The position numbers were made by a program, and so were the translations under genes. A stretch of DNA of 64,000 nucleotides from AP-15 sp963737145. Its GTDB lineage: Bacteria > Pseudomonadota > Alphaproteobacteria > ATCC43930 > CGMCC-115725. Positions within the stretch are counted from its first letter, which is position 1; the number at the start of each line of letters is the position of its first letter. Below the pieces are notes generated by a model. That model was not told where the DNA came from. It made no database searches and saw only the letters and a list, made by a program, of their open reading frames with translations. The DNA lies in contig CAVTRO010000004.1 in NCBI GenBank assembly GCA_963737145.1, forward strand, positions 186,001 through 250,000. The letters are read 5' to 3'. Shown here piece by piece: positions 42,372-52,240 of the stretch.

Positions 42372-43988
42372 ATGGCGACGCACGATACTTACGATTTCAT
42401 TGTGACCGGCGCGGGATCGGCGGGTTGCGCCGTGGCCGGGCGGCTCAGCGAATCCGGACGCTGGCGCGTGCTGCTGCTCGAAGCCGGCGGGCGCGACAGC
42501 AATCCGTGGATTCATATCCCGCTCGGCTACACCAAGACATTCACCAACCCTCGGGTCAACTGGATGTTCGAGAGCGAGCCCGAGAAGGAGCTCAACAACC
42601 GAACGCTCTACCAGCCGCGCGGCAAGGTGCTCGGCGGCACCAGCTCGATCAACGGCATGGTCTATATGCGCGGCACCCCGGCCGATTACGACAACTGGCG
42701 ACAGCGCGGCTGCGAAGGCTGGGACTGGGATTCGGTGTTGCCGTTCTTCAAGAAGGCGGAGGACCAGGAGCGCGGCGCCGACGATTTCCACGGCGTCGGC
42801 GGGCCGCTGCATGTCTCGAACCCGGTGCGCTCGCCGCTCGGCGACGCCATGGTCGCCGCCTCGATCGAGGCCGGCATCCCGGCCAACCCCGATTTCAACG
42901 GCGCCCGGCAGGAGGGTGTTGGCTACTACCAGACGACGACCACGAACCGGCGGCGCTGGAGCTCGGCGCGGGCCTATCTGGGCCAGGCGCGCGGCCGACA
43001 GAACCTGACCGTCGCAACCAACGCCCACGCCACCCGCATCCTGTTCGAGGGCGGCCGCGCGGTCGGCGTCGAATACCATACTCCGGGCGGGGCAAAGACC
43101 GCGTGGGCGCGAGGCGAGATCATCGTGTCCGGCGGCGTCTACGGCTCGCCGCAACTGCTGCAGCTGTCCGGGCTCGGGCCCGCCGATCTCTTGGGCGAGT
43201 TCGGCATCCCGGTGGTGCGCGACATGCCCGGGGTCGGCAAGAACCTGCACGACCACTTCAACACCTACCTGGTGTTCCGCTGCCCGCAGAAGGTCACGGT
43301 CAACGACATGGCGATGAGCCCGGCATTGAAGCTCAAAGCGGCGGTGCAGTACGCGGTCAGCCGCTCCGGCCATCTGTCGAATGCCGGGATCTATGCCGGC
43401 GCTCTGGTCCGCACCGACCCGCGGCTGGAAGAGCCCGATCTGCAGATCAACATGTCCGGCTGGAGCGCGGTCGAGCGGCTGCGCACCGGGATCAAGCCGC
43501 ACCCGTTTTCAGCCTTCACCTTCAGCCCGGTGCATCTGCGCCCCGACGGCCGCGGTTGGGTGCGCATCAAGAGCCCGGACCCGCTCGCCCCGCCGGCAAT
43601 CCAGTTCAATTTCCTCGCCAGCGACTACGATTTCCAGGCGCTGATCTACGGCATCCGGCTCAGCCGGAAGATCGCCGCGCAGCCGGCGCTGAAGGCGTTC
43701 GTCGCCGAGGAAGTATTGCCCGGTCCACAGTGCGAAAGCGAAGCCGACATGGTCGAGGAAATCCGCGTGCGCGGCGTCTCCAACCTGCATCCGGTCGGCA
43801 CCTGCCGGATGGGGCGCGAGATCGACGCCGTCGTCGATCCGCGGCTGCGGGTCCATGGAATGGCGGGTTTGCGGGTCGCCGACGCCTCGATCATGCCGCA
43901 GGTCCCCGGCGGCAACACCAACGCACCCTCGATCATGATCGGCGAAAAATGCGCCGCCATGGTCCTCGAAGATGCCGCCGCGGGTTAG
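42372..43988 (+). CDS. GMC-family FAD oxidoreductase (choline/alcohol dehydrogenase-like)
   Basis: A 538-aa flavoenzyme. It has FIVTGAGSAGCAVAGRLSES at the N-terminus, then LYQPRGKVLGGTSSINGMVY (GMC signature 1), GGVYGSPQLLQLSGLGPADL (signature 2), and the catalytic His in RGVSNLHPVGTCRMG with NTNAPSIMIGEKCAAMV. It oxidises an alcohol with FAD; BetA-like members act on choline, but many GMC enzymes in catabolic clusters use other alcohols. ATG 42372 has GAGGAAAG before it. Convergent with glgP, three bases between stops. Confidence 0.9.
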   Translation: MATHDTYDFIVTGAGSAGCAVAGRLSESGRWRVLLLEAGGRDSNPWIHIPLGYTKTFTNPRVNWMFESEPEKELNNRTLYQPRGKVLGGTSSINGMVYMRGTPADYDNWRQRGCEGWDWDSVLPFFKKAEDQERGADDFHGVGGPLHVSNPVRSPLGDAMVAASIEAGIPANPDFNGARQEGVGYYQTTTTNRRRWSSARAYLGQARGRQNLTVATNAHATRILFEGGRAVGVEYHTPGGAKTAWARGEIIVSGGVYGSPQLLQLSGLGPADLLGEFGIPVVRDMPGVGKNLHDHFNTYLVFRCPQKVTVNDMAMSPALKLKAAVQYAVSRSGHLSNAGIYAGALVRTDPRLEEPDLQINMSGWSAVERLRTGIKPHPFSAFTFSPVHLRPDGRGWVRIKSPDPLAPPAIQFNFLASDYDFQALIYGIRLSRKIAAQPALKAFVAEEVLPGPQCESEADMVEEIRVRGVSNLHPVGTCRMGREIDAVVDPRLRVHGMAGLRVADASIMPQVPGGNTNAPSIMIGEKCAAMVLEDAAAG

Positions 43989-43990
43989 AG

Positions 43991-46498
43991 TTAAGCGGGT
44001 TTGCCCGGTACCGGGATGCCCCAGATCTCCTCGGCATATTCGGCGATTGCGCGGTCGGAAGAGAACCAGCTCATTCCGGCGATGTTCAGAAGAGCGGCCC
44101 TGAACCATTTCGGGGGTGACTGCCAAAGCTGGTCAACCGCGCGCTGCGCCTCGCGATAGGCGTCGAAATCGGCGGCGATCAAATAGGGGTCCGCATATCT
44201 GAGCGTGTGGACGAGGCCGGCGAAGCGGTGTGGGTCGTCGGGAGAAAAGCAACCCATCCCCATCGCGTCGAGGACGTCCGAGAGATCGGGCGATGCGGCG
44301 ATGGTCTCGGCGGCGTCGAGACCTCGCCGCCGCCGCTCCGCGGCCTGTGCCGCACGCAGGCCGAAAATGAAAACATTCTCCTCACCGACATGCTCGCAGA
44401 TCTCGATATTGGCGCCGTCGAATGTTCCGATGGTGAGGGCGCCATTTAGCGCCAGCTTCATGTTTCCGGTTCCGGAAGCCTCCGTTCCGGCAGTCGAGAT
44501 CTGCTCGGACAGGTCGGCCGACGGGATGATCAGCTCGGCCAGACTGACATTATAGTTCGGCAGAAACACGATCTTCAGGAGATCCCCGACCAAGGGCTCA
44601 TTGTTGATTACGTTGGCGACGTCGTTCGCCAGCTTGATGATCAACTTGGCGCGCGAGTAACTCGGCGCTGCCTTGCCGGAAAATATTTTGACGCGCGGGA
44701 CCCAGTCGGCGCCGGGGTTTGCCAGGATGGCACGATAGCGGGCGATCGCGTCCAATATATTCAGCAACTGGCGTTTATACTCGTGAATGCGCTTGATCTG
44801 CACATCGAACAGCGCAGTCGGGTCGAGGTGCAGTCCAAGGCGCTCCCGGACAATACGCGAGAGCCGTACTTTGTTGGCACGCTTGACCGCGGCGAGACGT
44901 TCCTGCACCGCCCCGTCGTCGGCCTGGTCGCCGAGACGGCCCAAGGCAGCAGGATTGTCGAGGACGACAGGACCGCATACGTCGCACAACAGACGCGTCA
45001 ATCCAGGGTTGGCCTGATGCAGCCAGCGGCGAAACGAAATGCCGTTGGTCTTATTGACGATGCGGTCCGGATAGAGCCGGTGCAGATGACTGAACACGCT
45101 GGTGCGCATCAGCTCAGTGTGGAGCGCCGAGACGCCGTTGACACGGTGCGAGCCGACGAAGGCGAGATGCCCCATCCGGACCCGCCGCCCGCCGCTCTCG
45201 TCGATCAGCGATATCTCGGCCAGGAGATCGGGGTCGAGTGGGCCTGTCCGCCTCGCCGCCTCGAGGTGGCGCGCATTGATCGCGTAGATGATTTCGAGAT
45301 GCCGAGGCAAAAGGCGTTCGAACAACGGCACCGGCCAGCTCTCCAACGCTTCCGGCAACAGCGTGTGGTTGGTGTAGGAGAATGTCTCGACGGTGATCCT
45401 CCAGGCTTCGTCCCACGGCACGTTGTGCAGATCGACGAGGATGCGCATCAGCTCGGCGATGGCGACGCTTGGATGCGTGTCGTTGAGTTGGATCGCCGCC
45501 CGTTCGGGAAGCGTGTAAATGCTGCCAAAGCTTCGGGTGTGGCGCCGCACGAGGTCCTGCAGCGAGGCGGAAACAAAAAAATATTCCTGGCGCAATCGCA
45601 ATTCGCGGCCCGACGCCGTGTCGTCGCTCGGATAGAGAATCTTGGAGAGCGCTTCGGCGCGCGCCTGCGGCGAGAAGGCGCCCAGGTGATCGCCCTCGTT
45701 AAACACGGAGAGGTGCAGCGGATCGACGGCACGGGCCGACCAGAGCCGCAGCGGGTTGACGTGCCGCTCCCGCCATCCGAGGACCGGGGTATCGTAGGCG
45801 ACCGCCTTGATCGTTTCTTCGGCATGCCAAACGCATTGCGGGCGGCTTTTGGGCAAAACCTTGTTTTCGACCCAGCCGCCGAAATGGATGTCGTAAGCCA
45901 CCTCGGGGCGTTCAAATTCCCATGGATTGCCGAAAGACAGCCAGTGCTCCGGATGCTCCTGCTGCCAGCCGTCCTTGATCACCTGCCGGAACAGACCGTG
46001 GTCATAGCGAATTCCGTAACCGCAGCCCGGGATGCCGAGGCTCGCCATGCTTTCCATGAAGCAGGCGGCGAGCCTCCCGAGACCGCCATTGCCGAGCGCG
46101 GCGTCGGGTTCGGCGCTGCGCATCCGGTTGGGATCGACGCCGAGGTCGCCGAGCGCAACCCTGACCAACTCATTGCATCGCAGATTGCCGACGACGTCGT
46201 TGAACAGCCGGCCAATCAAAAATTCCAGCGACAGGTAATAGACGCGCTTGCGGCCCTTCGCCGCGCTGGCGCGGTCGACCGTCAGCCAGCGGTGGATGAT
46301 GCGGTCGCGCAGCGCGAGCGCGGTTGAGACAAACCAATCCCGGTCCGTCGCGCCCGCCGCATCCTTGCCGACCGCCAAGGTGAGCTTGGCGAGCACCGTC
46401 GCCTTGAATGCCTCGATGTCCTCATCCCGGAACGGCGTGTCGGGTAGCGCGGAGGGCAGGTATGCCAAAAAATCGTGTGCCCTAATTTTCGTCGCCAT
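43991..46498 (-). CDS. glgP: Glycogen/alpha-glucan phosphorylase
   Basis: An 835-aa PLP enzyme releasing glucose-1-phosphate from glycogen. Motifs: AALGNGGLGRLAACFMESMA and GYGIRYDHGLFRQ in the N-terminal half, NDTHPSVAIAELMRILVD, then KRIHEYKRQLLNILD, and the PLP Lys in EASGTGNMKLALNGALTIG with TFDGANIEI. Full length. No other glycogen gene is adjacent, so it is not in a glg operon here. Confidence 0.95.
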   Translation of the reverse strand: MATKIRAHDFLAYLPSALPDTPFRDEDIEAFKATVLAKLTLAVGKDAAGATDRDWFVSTALALRDRIIHRWLTVDRASAAKGRKRVYYLSLEFLIGRLFNDVVGNLRCNELVRVALGDLGVDPNRMRSAEPDAALGNGGLGRLAACFMESMASLGIPGCGYGIRYDHGLFRQVIKDGWQQEHPEHWLSFGNPWEFERPEVAYDIHFGGWVENKVLPKSRPQCVWHAEETIKAVAYDTPVLGWRERHVNPLRLWSARAVDPLHLSVFNEGDHLGAFSPQARAEALSKILYPSDDTASGRELRLRQEYFFVSASLQDLVRRHTRSFGSIYTLPERAAIQLNDTHPSVAIAELMRILVDLHNVPWDEAWRITVETFSYTNHTLLPEALESWPVPLFERLLPRHLEIIYAINARHLEAARRTGPLDPDLLAEISLIDESGGRRVRMGHLAFVGSHRVNGVSALHTELMRTSVFSHLHRLYPDRIVNKTNGISFRRWLHQANPGLTRLLCDVCGPVVLDNPAALGRLGDQADDGAVQERLAAVKRANKVRLSRIVRERLGLHLDPTALFDVQIKRIHEYKRQLLNILDAIARYRAILANPGADWVPRVKIFSGKAAPSYSRAKLIIKLANDVANVINNEPLVGDLLKIVFLPNYNVSLAELIIPSADLSEQISTAGTEASGTGNMKLALNGALTIGTFDGANIEICEHVGEENVFIFGLRAAQAAERRRRGLDAAETIAASPDLSDVLDAMGMGCFSPDDPHRFAGLVHTLRYADPYLIAADFDAYREAQRAVDQLWQSPPKWFRAALLNIAGMSWFSSDRAIAEYAEEIWGIPVPGKPA

Positions 46499-47420
46499 AC
46501 AGTTCGAGACCCGTCATTTCTTGGCTATTCACAATCGGCAGCGCACGTTCGATCGAACAGGGAACCCATAGCTAAACCCCGGAAAAGTCGCGCGGCAATG
46601 CCTTATGCTCGGGTGCCGCAAAAGCCATGCCGAGGAGCACAGAGGATATTGATCCTCGCCCGAGATTAGAGAACGGTTATCGCTATGCGCTATTCCCGCC
46701 GTCGAATTGAACCGGCGTTGCCAAAGCTCGGCGCCCGCCAGATGCAATCCTGAGCTGCATGCATGATTTGTCCTTTGCTGCTCCTGCAGAAAATCTGCAG
46801 CAACATTCTCCCCTATTGGTTGTAGTCTGAAGGCCACCTTTTGACCATGCCCGCCGTTGCACTCCCATCACCCGGTGTAGCGCTCGGCCGCATTCCCGCT
46901 AAGCTGCTTTAGCTGTTATTTGCAGCAAATCTACAGCCAAACCTATGCCCTCCCCAGCCTGGCCGTCTGCATCACAGCGTCACCTCGCGCGAAGAATGGC
47001 ATGCGACCATGGCAATTTTATATCCGCCGAAATTGGTGCTCTCCAGGGCCCCGTTTCCGGCGCGGCGGGTTCAGGCCGTAAGAAATCGCTCTTGGACACC
47101 GCAGCGGATACGACACGGTAAAAACGCTTCCCCGGCGAAACCCGGGGCCCACATTTCGAGCGCTCACCAGGCGGATCGGTGGATCCCGGCTTTCCCCCCG
47201 GATCGAATCCGTCGGCTGACGGCCCACGGGAAAGCGCTCTGGTGGCGGTTCCATCCAGGGCGGGTCGGCCGCGCCGGCCGGTGAAGAACTCGCAATGACA
47301 AGATAACCTGCGGCCCTCCTGCGGGCCAGCCCGGGCCGCGTGTCAGAGCGAGCGCTCCCGGTACCCCGGGCCGCCGCTGCATGGTATAAGCCGCATCCCG
47401 CCCGAGGAGGAGGTTCTCGC
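46499..47420. other. 922-base gap without a supported gene
   Basis: Between the divergent glgP and amidohydrolase genes. Short open frames exist on both strands, but none has protein-like composition with a ribosome-binding site. Bases 47280-47300 end in CTCGCAATGACAAG, like an arm of repeat family 1, so the right part may contain a degraded repeat. The promoters of both flanking genes presumably lie here, but I see no clear boxes. Confidence 0.5.
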
Positions 47421-48452
47421 ATGAAGAACGGCATGGTCATCATCGACGCCGACGGGCACGCCGTCGATTACGAGCCGGTGTACCGCGAGAGGTTGCCGGA
47501 AAAATACCGGAACCGGGCGACGATCTATCCGGCCGACAATTTCGATCGCACGCAAAACGGCAAGCTTGCCGGCAAGCGGCCGCCGTCGCCGGCGCAGAAC
47601 CTCGCCGACAACGCGCAGGAGGGAATCGATCTGCAGATCATCTATCCGACCGGCGGATTGATGCTGACGCGGGTGCGCGAGAGCGATTATGCAATCGCGC
47701 TGTGCCGGGCCTATAACGACTGGCTCTACGATTGGTGCGCGATCGACCGCCGGCGGCTAAAGGCCGTCGCTCTCGTCCCGGTGCATGTCGATGTCAGGGC
47801 CGCGATCGACGAGATGGAGCGGGCCGTCTCAAAGCTCGGCAATGTCGGCGTGATGGTTAACACCTACGACCGTAGCCGCAATATCGCGCACCGCGACTTC
47901 TGGCCCTTCTATGAGCAATGCGCGCGCCAGGGGGTGCCGGTGGCGTTTCACGCCTCGGGCAGCGACACGATGGACCCGCTGTGTCATTTCGAGAATTTCC
48001 TGCAGATCCACACCTTGTCGCACGCGCCGGAGCAATTGATCGCGTGCACGGCGGTCATCTACAGCGGCCTGCTCGAGAAATATCAGGAGCTGCGCGTCGC
48101 GTTCCTCGAAGCCGGGATCGGCTGGGTCCCGTTCTGGATGGAGCACATGGACGAGGAATACGAATTCCGGACCTTCGACGCGCCGCTCCTGAAGGCCAAG
48201 CCGTCCGATTACATGAGTTGCGGCCGGGTCTTCGTGTCCTGCGAGCCGGAGGAGAAGACGTTGCGCTACGTGCCGGAGTTCTTCCCGGCTGACAACATCC
48301 TCTTTGCGTCGGATTATCCGCATTGGGACGGCCAGTTCCCCGACGCGGTTTCGACCCTGGCCGATCGCACCGATATAGCGGACGGCCTCAAGCGCAAGAT
48401 CTTCTGTGACAACCCGCAGCGCTTTTACGGCATCAGTTACCAGTCTTCATAG
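47421..48452 (+). CDS. Amidohydrolase-superfamily TIM-barrel protein (ACMSD-like)
   Basis: A 343-aa protein. VIIDADGHAVDYEPVYRERL supplies the first metal site in the DxDxH form, with VAFHASGSDTMDPLCHFENF, the strand LRVAFLEAGIGWVPFWMEHM and the late Asp in NILFASDYPHWDGQFPDAV. The fold and motifs match the amidohydrolase_2 family of decarboxylases and hydrolases such as ACMSD. GAGGAGGAGG precedes ATG 47421. It heads an apparent run with a VOC-like and an LDH2-type gene, suggesting a ring-cleavage-product or polyacid pathway. Confidence 0.82.
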   Translation: MKNGMVIIDADGHAVDYEPVYRERLPEKYRNRATIYPADNFDRTQNGKLAGKRPPSPAQNLADNAQEGIDLQIIYPTGGLMLTRVRESDYAIALCRAYNDWLYDWCAIDRRRLKAVALVPVHVDVRAAIDEMERAVSKLGNVGVMVNTYDRSRNIAHRDFWPFYEQCARQGVPVAFHASGSDTMDPLCHFENFLQIHTLSHAPEQLIACTAVIYSGLLEKYQELRVAFLEAGIGWVPFWMEHMDEEYEFRTFDAPLLKAKPSDYMSCGRVFVSCEPEEKTLRYVPEFFPADNILFASDYPHWDGQFPDAVSTLADRTDIADGLKRKIFCDNPQRFYGISYQSS

Positions 48453-48463
48453 GAGGGGCAGAA

Positions 48464-48991
48464 ATGATCCATCACGTATCGATTCCAGCGCGCGATCCGC
48501 GTCATGTTGCCGAGGTATTGGCCGAGCTGATGGGCGGCCAATGCCATCCGTTCGGGCCGCTTGAAGGCGCATTCATGGCGAGCAGCGGCGACGCGCACGG
48601 CTCGATGATCGAGGTTTATCCCGAACGCGCAACGCTCGATATCCCGCCCAATGACGAGCAGGTGGTGTTCGGCGATAACGCGGCGCCCCCGCGCAACTGG
48701 CCATTCCACGTGTTTTTCTCGGTGGCGCTCGAGGCAGATGAAGTGGAGCGCATCGGTGCGCGCGAGGGGTGGCGTGCAAAGACTTTCGGTCGCGGCATGC
48801 AGGGGCAGAAGCCATTTTTTCATGTCGTCGAATTCTGGCTCGAAAATCGCCTGATGATCGAGGTCGTCTCGCCAGCGATGGCGCATGAATACAAAGAGTT
48901 TTTGAAGAATGCGCAGCTTTCGGTGATGAATGATCCCGAATCGCTGCGGCTCATGCGCGCCACCCATATCGCACCGCAATTAGCCGGCTGA
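48464..48991 (+). CDS. VOC-fold-like protein
   Basis: A 175-aa protein. IHHVSIPARDPRHVAEVLAE at the N-terminus, HGSMIEVYPERATL in the first half, and HVFFSVALEADEVERIGARE with VVEFWLENRLMIEVVSPAMA in the second fit paired beta-alpha-beta-beta-beta units. The His and Glu metal positions are present. AGGAGGGGC precedes ATG 48464, 11 bases after the amidohydrolase stop. Catalytic role unknown. Confidence 0.65.
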   Translation: MIHHVSIPARDPRHVAEVLAELMGGQCHPFGPLEGAFMASSGDAHGSMIEVYPERATLDIPPNDEQVVFGDNAAPPRNWPFHVFFSVALEADEVERIGAREGWRAKTFGRGMQGQKPFFHVVEFWLENRLMIEVVSPAMAHEYKEFLKNAQLSVMNDPESLRLMRATHIAPQLAG

Positions 48992-49023
48992 GCGGCGGGA
49001 GAGGGGAGAAAGGGAGGAACAGC

Positions 49024-50085
49024 ATGCCGAAGATATCGGCGGAGCGTCTGACCGAAATCGGACGGGCTTTATTCGTAGCGGCCGGCACGCCGCCGGAGGA
49101 AGCCGAGATTGTCATGCGGCATGTCGTCAACGCTAACCTTGCCGGCCATGACTCGCACGGGGTGATCCAGATCCCGACCTATATCGAGCGCATCAAGGTC
49201 GCGCATATCGTTCCGGGCGCGCCTTGGAGGATCGTCCAGGAATCACCGACCACGACGGTCGTCGACGGGCATTGGGGGTTCGGCTACGTCGTCAACGAGC
49301 GGGCGATGCGCCTGACGATCGAGAAAGCCGAAAAATCCAATGTGGCGGCGGCGACGGTGTTTCGCCAGGGTCATATCGGCCGGCTCGCGAGCTATACGTT
49401 GATGGCGGCGCAGGCCGGGATGATCGGGCTGATCACCGCCGATTCCGGGCGCTCGCCCAAAGCTGTGGCGCCGTTTGGCGGGCGGGAGGCGCGGCTCGGC
49501 ACCAACCCGATCTCGATCGCGATGCCGTCCGACCTCGACGGGCCGGTCTATCTCGACATGGCGACCTCGGCGGCGGCGGCCGGCAAGATCGCGCTCTCGG
49601 TCGCGCGCGGCACGCCGGTGCCGCCGGGCTGGATTATCGACCGCGACGGCAGGCCGACGACCGACCCGAGCCAATTGCGCCAGGGCGGCGCGCTGCTCCC
49701 GGTCGGCGGCAGCGAAGGCTACAAGGGCTATGGCCTGTCGGTCATGGTCGAGATCCTCTGCGGTCTGCTGACCGGCCTCGGCTTTGGCGTCGAACCCACG
49801 GGCCGGCACAATGACGGCTGTTTCATGGCTGTCTTCAAGGTCGAAGCGTTCCGCCCGCTCGCCCAGTTCAAGCAGGAGATCGGCGAGTTCGTGCGATATT
49901 TGAAGGCGACAAAGCCGGCCGAAGGCAGCAGCGGCGTCTATTATCCGGGCGAAATCGAGCACATGCGCGAGGAGGACCGTCGCGCCAATGGCATCGAGAT
50001 CGAGGACGCCACCTGGTACAAGCTGCGCACCTTGGCGGAAGGCTACGGTCTCGCTGACCGGCTCGGGTTCACCGAGGTCGAGTAG
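49024..50085 (+). CDS. LDH2/MDH2-family NAD(P)-dependent oxidoreductase
   Basis: A 353-aa protein. ANLAGHDSHGVIQIPTYIER with the catalytic His, VVDGHWGFGYVVNERAMR, FRQGHIGRLASYTLMAAQAG, ARLGTNPISIAMPSDLDGPV and SEGYKGYGLSVMVEILCGLL are the LDH2 signature (malate, lactate, ureidoglycolate dehydrogenases). GGGAGGAAC lies before ATG 49024. Third gene of the run beginning with the amidohydrolase; likely reduces or oxidises a 2-hydroxyacid from that pathway. Confidence 0.9.
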   Translation: MPKISAERLTEIGRALFVAAGTPPEEAEIVMRHVVNANLAGHDSHGVIQIPTYIERIKVAHIVPGAPWRIVQESPTTTVVDGHWGFGYVVNERAMRLTIEKAEKSNVAAATVFRQGHIGRLASYTLMAAQAGMIGLITADSGRSPKAVAPFGGREARLGTNPISIAMPSDLDGPVYLDMATSAAAAGKIALSVARGTPVPPGWIIDRDGRPTTDPSQLRQGGALLPVGGSEGYKGYGLSVMVEILCGLLTGLGFGVEPTGRHNDGCFMAVFKVEAFRPLAQFKQEIGEFVRYLKATKPAEGSSGVYYPGEIEHMREEDRRANGIEIEDATWYKLRTLAEGYGLADRLGFTEVE

Positions 50086-50187
50086 GCCTTACCGGCTGCA
50101 GTAAATATAAAAAAATTGGCGGATCCCGGCCTTTTCCAGTAAGGTCGCGGTGGGGAAAGTTCGTGCAATAACTCAGGGGTGTTGGAG

Positions 50188-50427
50188 ATGCGGGGGGTGG
50201 CGCTCGTTGTGTTTCTGGGACTCATTGCTTGCGCCACGGGGGACGCCGTGACATCCGCGAATGCTTCTTCCGAGTTGCGCGGGTGGCAAACTGCGGCCGG
50301 AAAGCCGCCGTCGAAAAACGAGTTTGCCGCAGTCGTCGCCGCCTGCGAAGACCGGGCAAAGACCGAGAACAAGAACGACCCGATCGAGGGCTGCCTCGCC
50401 GATTACGGTTTGTACCGCGTGCAGTGA
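50188..50427 (+). CDS. Small lipoprotein
   Basis: A 79-aa protein starting MRGVALVVFLGLIACATGDA. LIAC is a good lipobox, so the mature chain would start at Cys15 and be anchored to a membrane. The rest is soluble: SSELRGWQTAAGKPPSKNEF, AAVVAACEDRA and DPIEGCLADYGLYRVQ, with two Cys that may form a disulphide. ATG 50188 is chosen over TTG 50179 (GTTGGAG upstream). Function unknown. Confidence 0.65.
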   Translation: MRGVALVVFLGLIACATGDAVTSANASSELRGWQTAAGKPPSKNEFAAVVAACEDRAKTENKNDPIEGCLADYGLYRVQ

Positions 50428-50434
50428 GCGATCG

Positions 50435-50985
50435 CTAAAAGTGGCGGGCGCTCGCCTGTTCGAACAACCGCAAGTTTTTCTCCATATCGAACGGTTGTTC
50501 GAGAAGCGTTTCCGGATCCCATTCGCTGCGGGAGGCAGCAAAGAAATCCCCGCCATAAACGTGGATCGCGCCCGTTAATCGCGGCAGCGCGTTGGTAACG
50601 GTGTGGATGATGTCGCGCCCGAGCGGCTCGACATCCCGTTCCCCCAACGACTTTGCCCCGGCGGCTTCGATGCGGCTGCCATCCTGTCCCGGCAGGCGGC
50701 GCCAGAAGATGTTGTCCTCGCGGCCAGTGTAGATGCCGATCACCGCCCACATCAGGTGATTGTGGGGCATGATTGTCATGCCTGGACCCCAGATCACGTT
50801 GAGTATGGTCAACTCCGGCGAGTCATAGAGCTTTTGCACTTGGGCGCGCGCGGGGGCGCCCAGCCCCGCTATTACGGCGGCGGGCTCGGAAACGGCGCGT
50901 GCGACGATTTCACGGACAGATTTGTGAGTCGGATCGAGACTGACTGCGTCCCGGCACTGGCGATAAAACGATCGAGTTTAAACAC
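50435..50985 (-). pseudogene. Cysteine-dioxygenase-like cupin gene with one frameshift
   Basis: A good start is GTG 50985 behind GGGAGGGG (VFKLDRFIAS). The frame must then change by one base near 50955 to continue as CRDAVSLDPTHKSVREIVARAV, EPAAVIAGLG, LTILNVIWGPGMTIMPHNHL, MWAVIGIYTGREDNIFWRRL and a late HTVTNALPRLTGAIHVYGGD. The His pattern (HNH ... H) suits the cupin metal site of thiol-dioxygenase-like proteins. One base seems missing in GCCAGTGCC. It follows the IPNS-like gene by 20 bases, so the two form an operon. Confidence 0.65.
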
Positions 50986-51005
50986 TGGATTCCCCTCCCT
51001 TTCGG

Positions 51006-52049
51006 CTACGCAGCAGCTTGCCCGGCAGCGGCTGAGCGATGGCCCTTTTGATGAAAATAATTGGCTCGATAGAATTCGAGCACCAAATCACGATAGAGGG
51101 CAGGCGGGTAGCGTGACGGATTGACGGTTGTGACGCAGGTAGGAACGCACTCGATCACCGCATTGGGGTTCGGGCTGTAGAAGTAGGCGATCGAATAGCG
51201 GTCTGCCCCCGAACTTGTTGAGGACGCCGTGCGGCGTCGACAGAAAACGGTCGTTCGACCAGCGCCGCATGATATTCCCGAGATTGATCAAAAACGTCCC
51301 CGGGATGACCGGCGGGGGGAACCATTCGCCGGAGGGCAGCCTGACAGCGAGCCCGGGGACGTCGGTGCGCGCCAGCGCGGTCATAAAGCTGTTGTCGGTA
51401 TGCGGCGCCTGGCCAAAGGTGTTGTCCTCGGTGGTCGCCTGCGGCGGGTAGTGCAGAGACCGCACAACGGCGTGGGCCTCATCGGCAAAGAACGGCGCAA
51501 AGAAGTCGCCGGCCAGCCCGAGCGCCATGGCAAAAGGCGGCAGCATGCGGTCGCACATGGCCCCAAGCGCTGTGAAATACGCCATCATATCGGCGCGGAT
51601 TTCGGGAAGTGCCGAGGGCCACTGGTTGCGGCCGCGCAACGGTTTGCCGGCGAGGACGTCGGGATGCTCCGGCCCGCGGTCGTGGCTGACAAAAAAACTT
51701 TCGTTCTGGTTGGGCCTCGTCGCCTTGTGCACGGTCGACGCTCCTTGCACCGAGGCGTTGATCGGCAGATAGCCGATATTGTTTTCATTCAGCTTGAGAG
51801 CGAGCTTTTGCTCGAGCGGCATGGCGTGGAACCGGCGCGAGGCGGCAAACGCCCGATCGATCAGCTCGTCCGGAACGCCGTGGTTCAAGGCGTAGAAGAA
51901 GCCGATGTTTTCACAGGCATGCGCAACCTCGGCAGCAACGCGTTCGAGCGCCCCCGGCGCACCGGCGAAATAGGGCGCGTAATCGATTACCGGGATCCGA
52001 CCGGCCGCCGCTTGCTGATCCCAACCCCGTGCTGTTCGAAAAGATGCAT
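51006..52049 (-). pseudogene. Isopenicillin-N-synthase-like Fe/2OG oxygenase gene with two frameshifts
   Basis: ATG 52049 behind GGAG gives MHLFEQHGVGISKRRP, but the following conserved text (IPVIDYAPYFAGAPGALERV, ACENIGFFYALNHGVP) is in another frame, switched near 51990. The core then runs intact through APHTDNSFMTALARTDVPG (His-X-Asp), STPHGVLNKFGG. At GGGGGC near 51212 the frame changes again: with four Gs it continues ADRYSIAYFYSPNPNAVIEC to a TAG at 51006-51008. The second shift is in a homopolymer. The protein would be about 345 aa and belong to the IPNS-like N-terminal DIOX_N plus 2OG-FeII family. Confidence 0.65.
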
Positions 52050-52118
52050 CGCGTTACTCCAGACCGTGCAAGAAAGGGTAGTTCGGCAGTACGCCAGACT
52101 TCGACCATTGGGAGCCCG

Positions 52119-52205
52119 TTATTGCGAGGAGCGGTGCGCGACGAAGCAATCTCGACGATCGGTGCTCAGCGGCCCCGAGATTGCTTCGCTCCGCTCGCAA
52201 TGACA
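52119..52205. repeat. Imperfect palindromic intergenic repeat (family 1)
   Basis: ATTGCGAGGAGCGGTGCGCG at the left and GCTTCGCTCCGCTCGCAATG at the right form the arms, with AGCAATCTCG ... CGAGATTGCT inside. It is the same family as 14249-14338. Confidence 0.75.
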
Positions 52206-52240
52206 ATTGGAGTAGTGGTTTCACCTGATCGGAACCTGCC

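Noticed and set aside
44783..46327. 514-codon open frame on the plus strand
   Set aside because: Antisense to glgP, with composition typical of a high-GC shadow frame.
46529..46837. Small minus-strand ORF in the glgP-amidohydrolase gap
   Set aside because: No ribosome-binding site and no protein-like composition.
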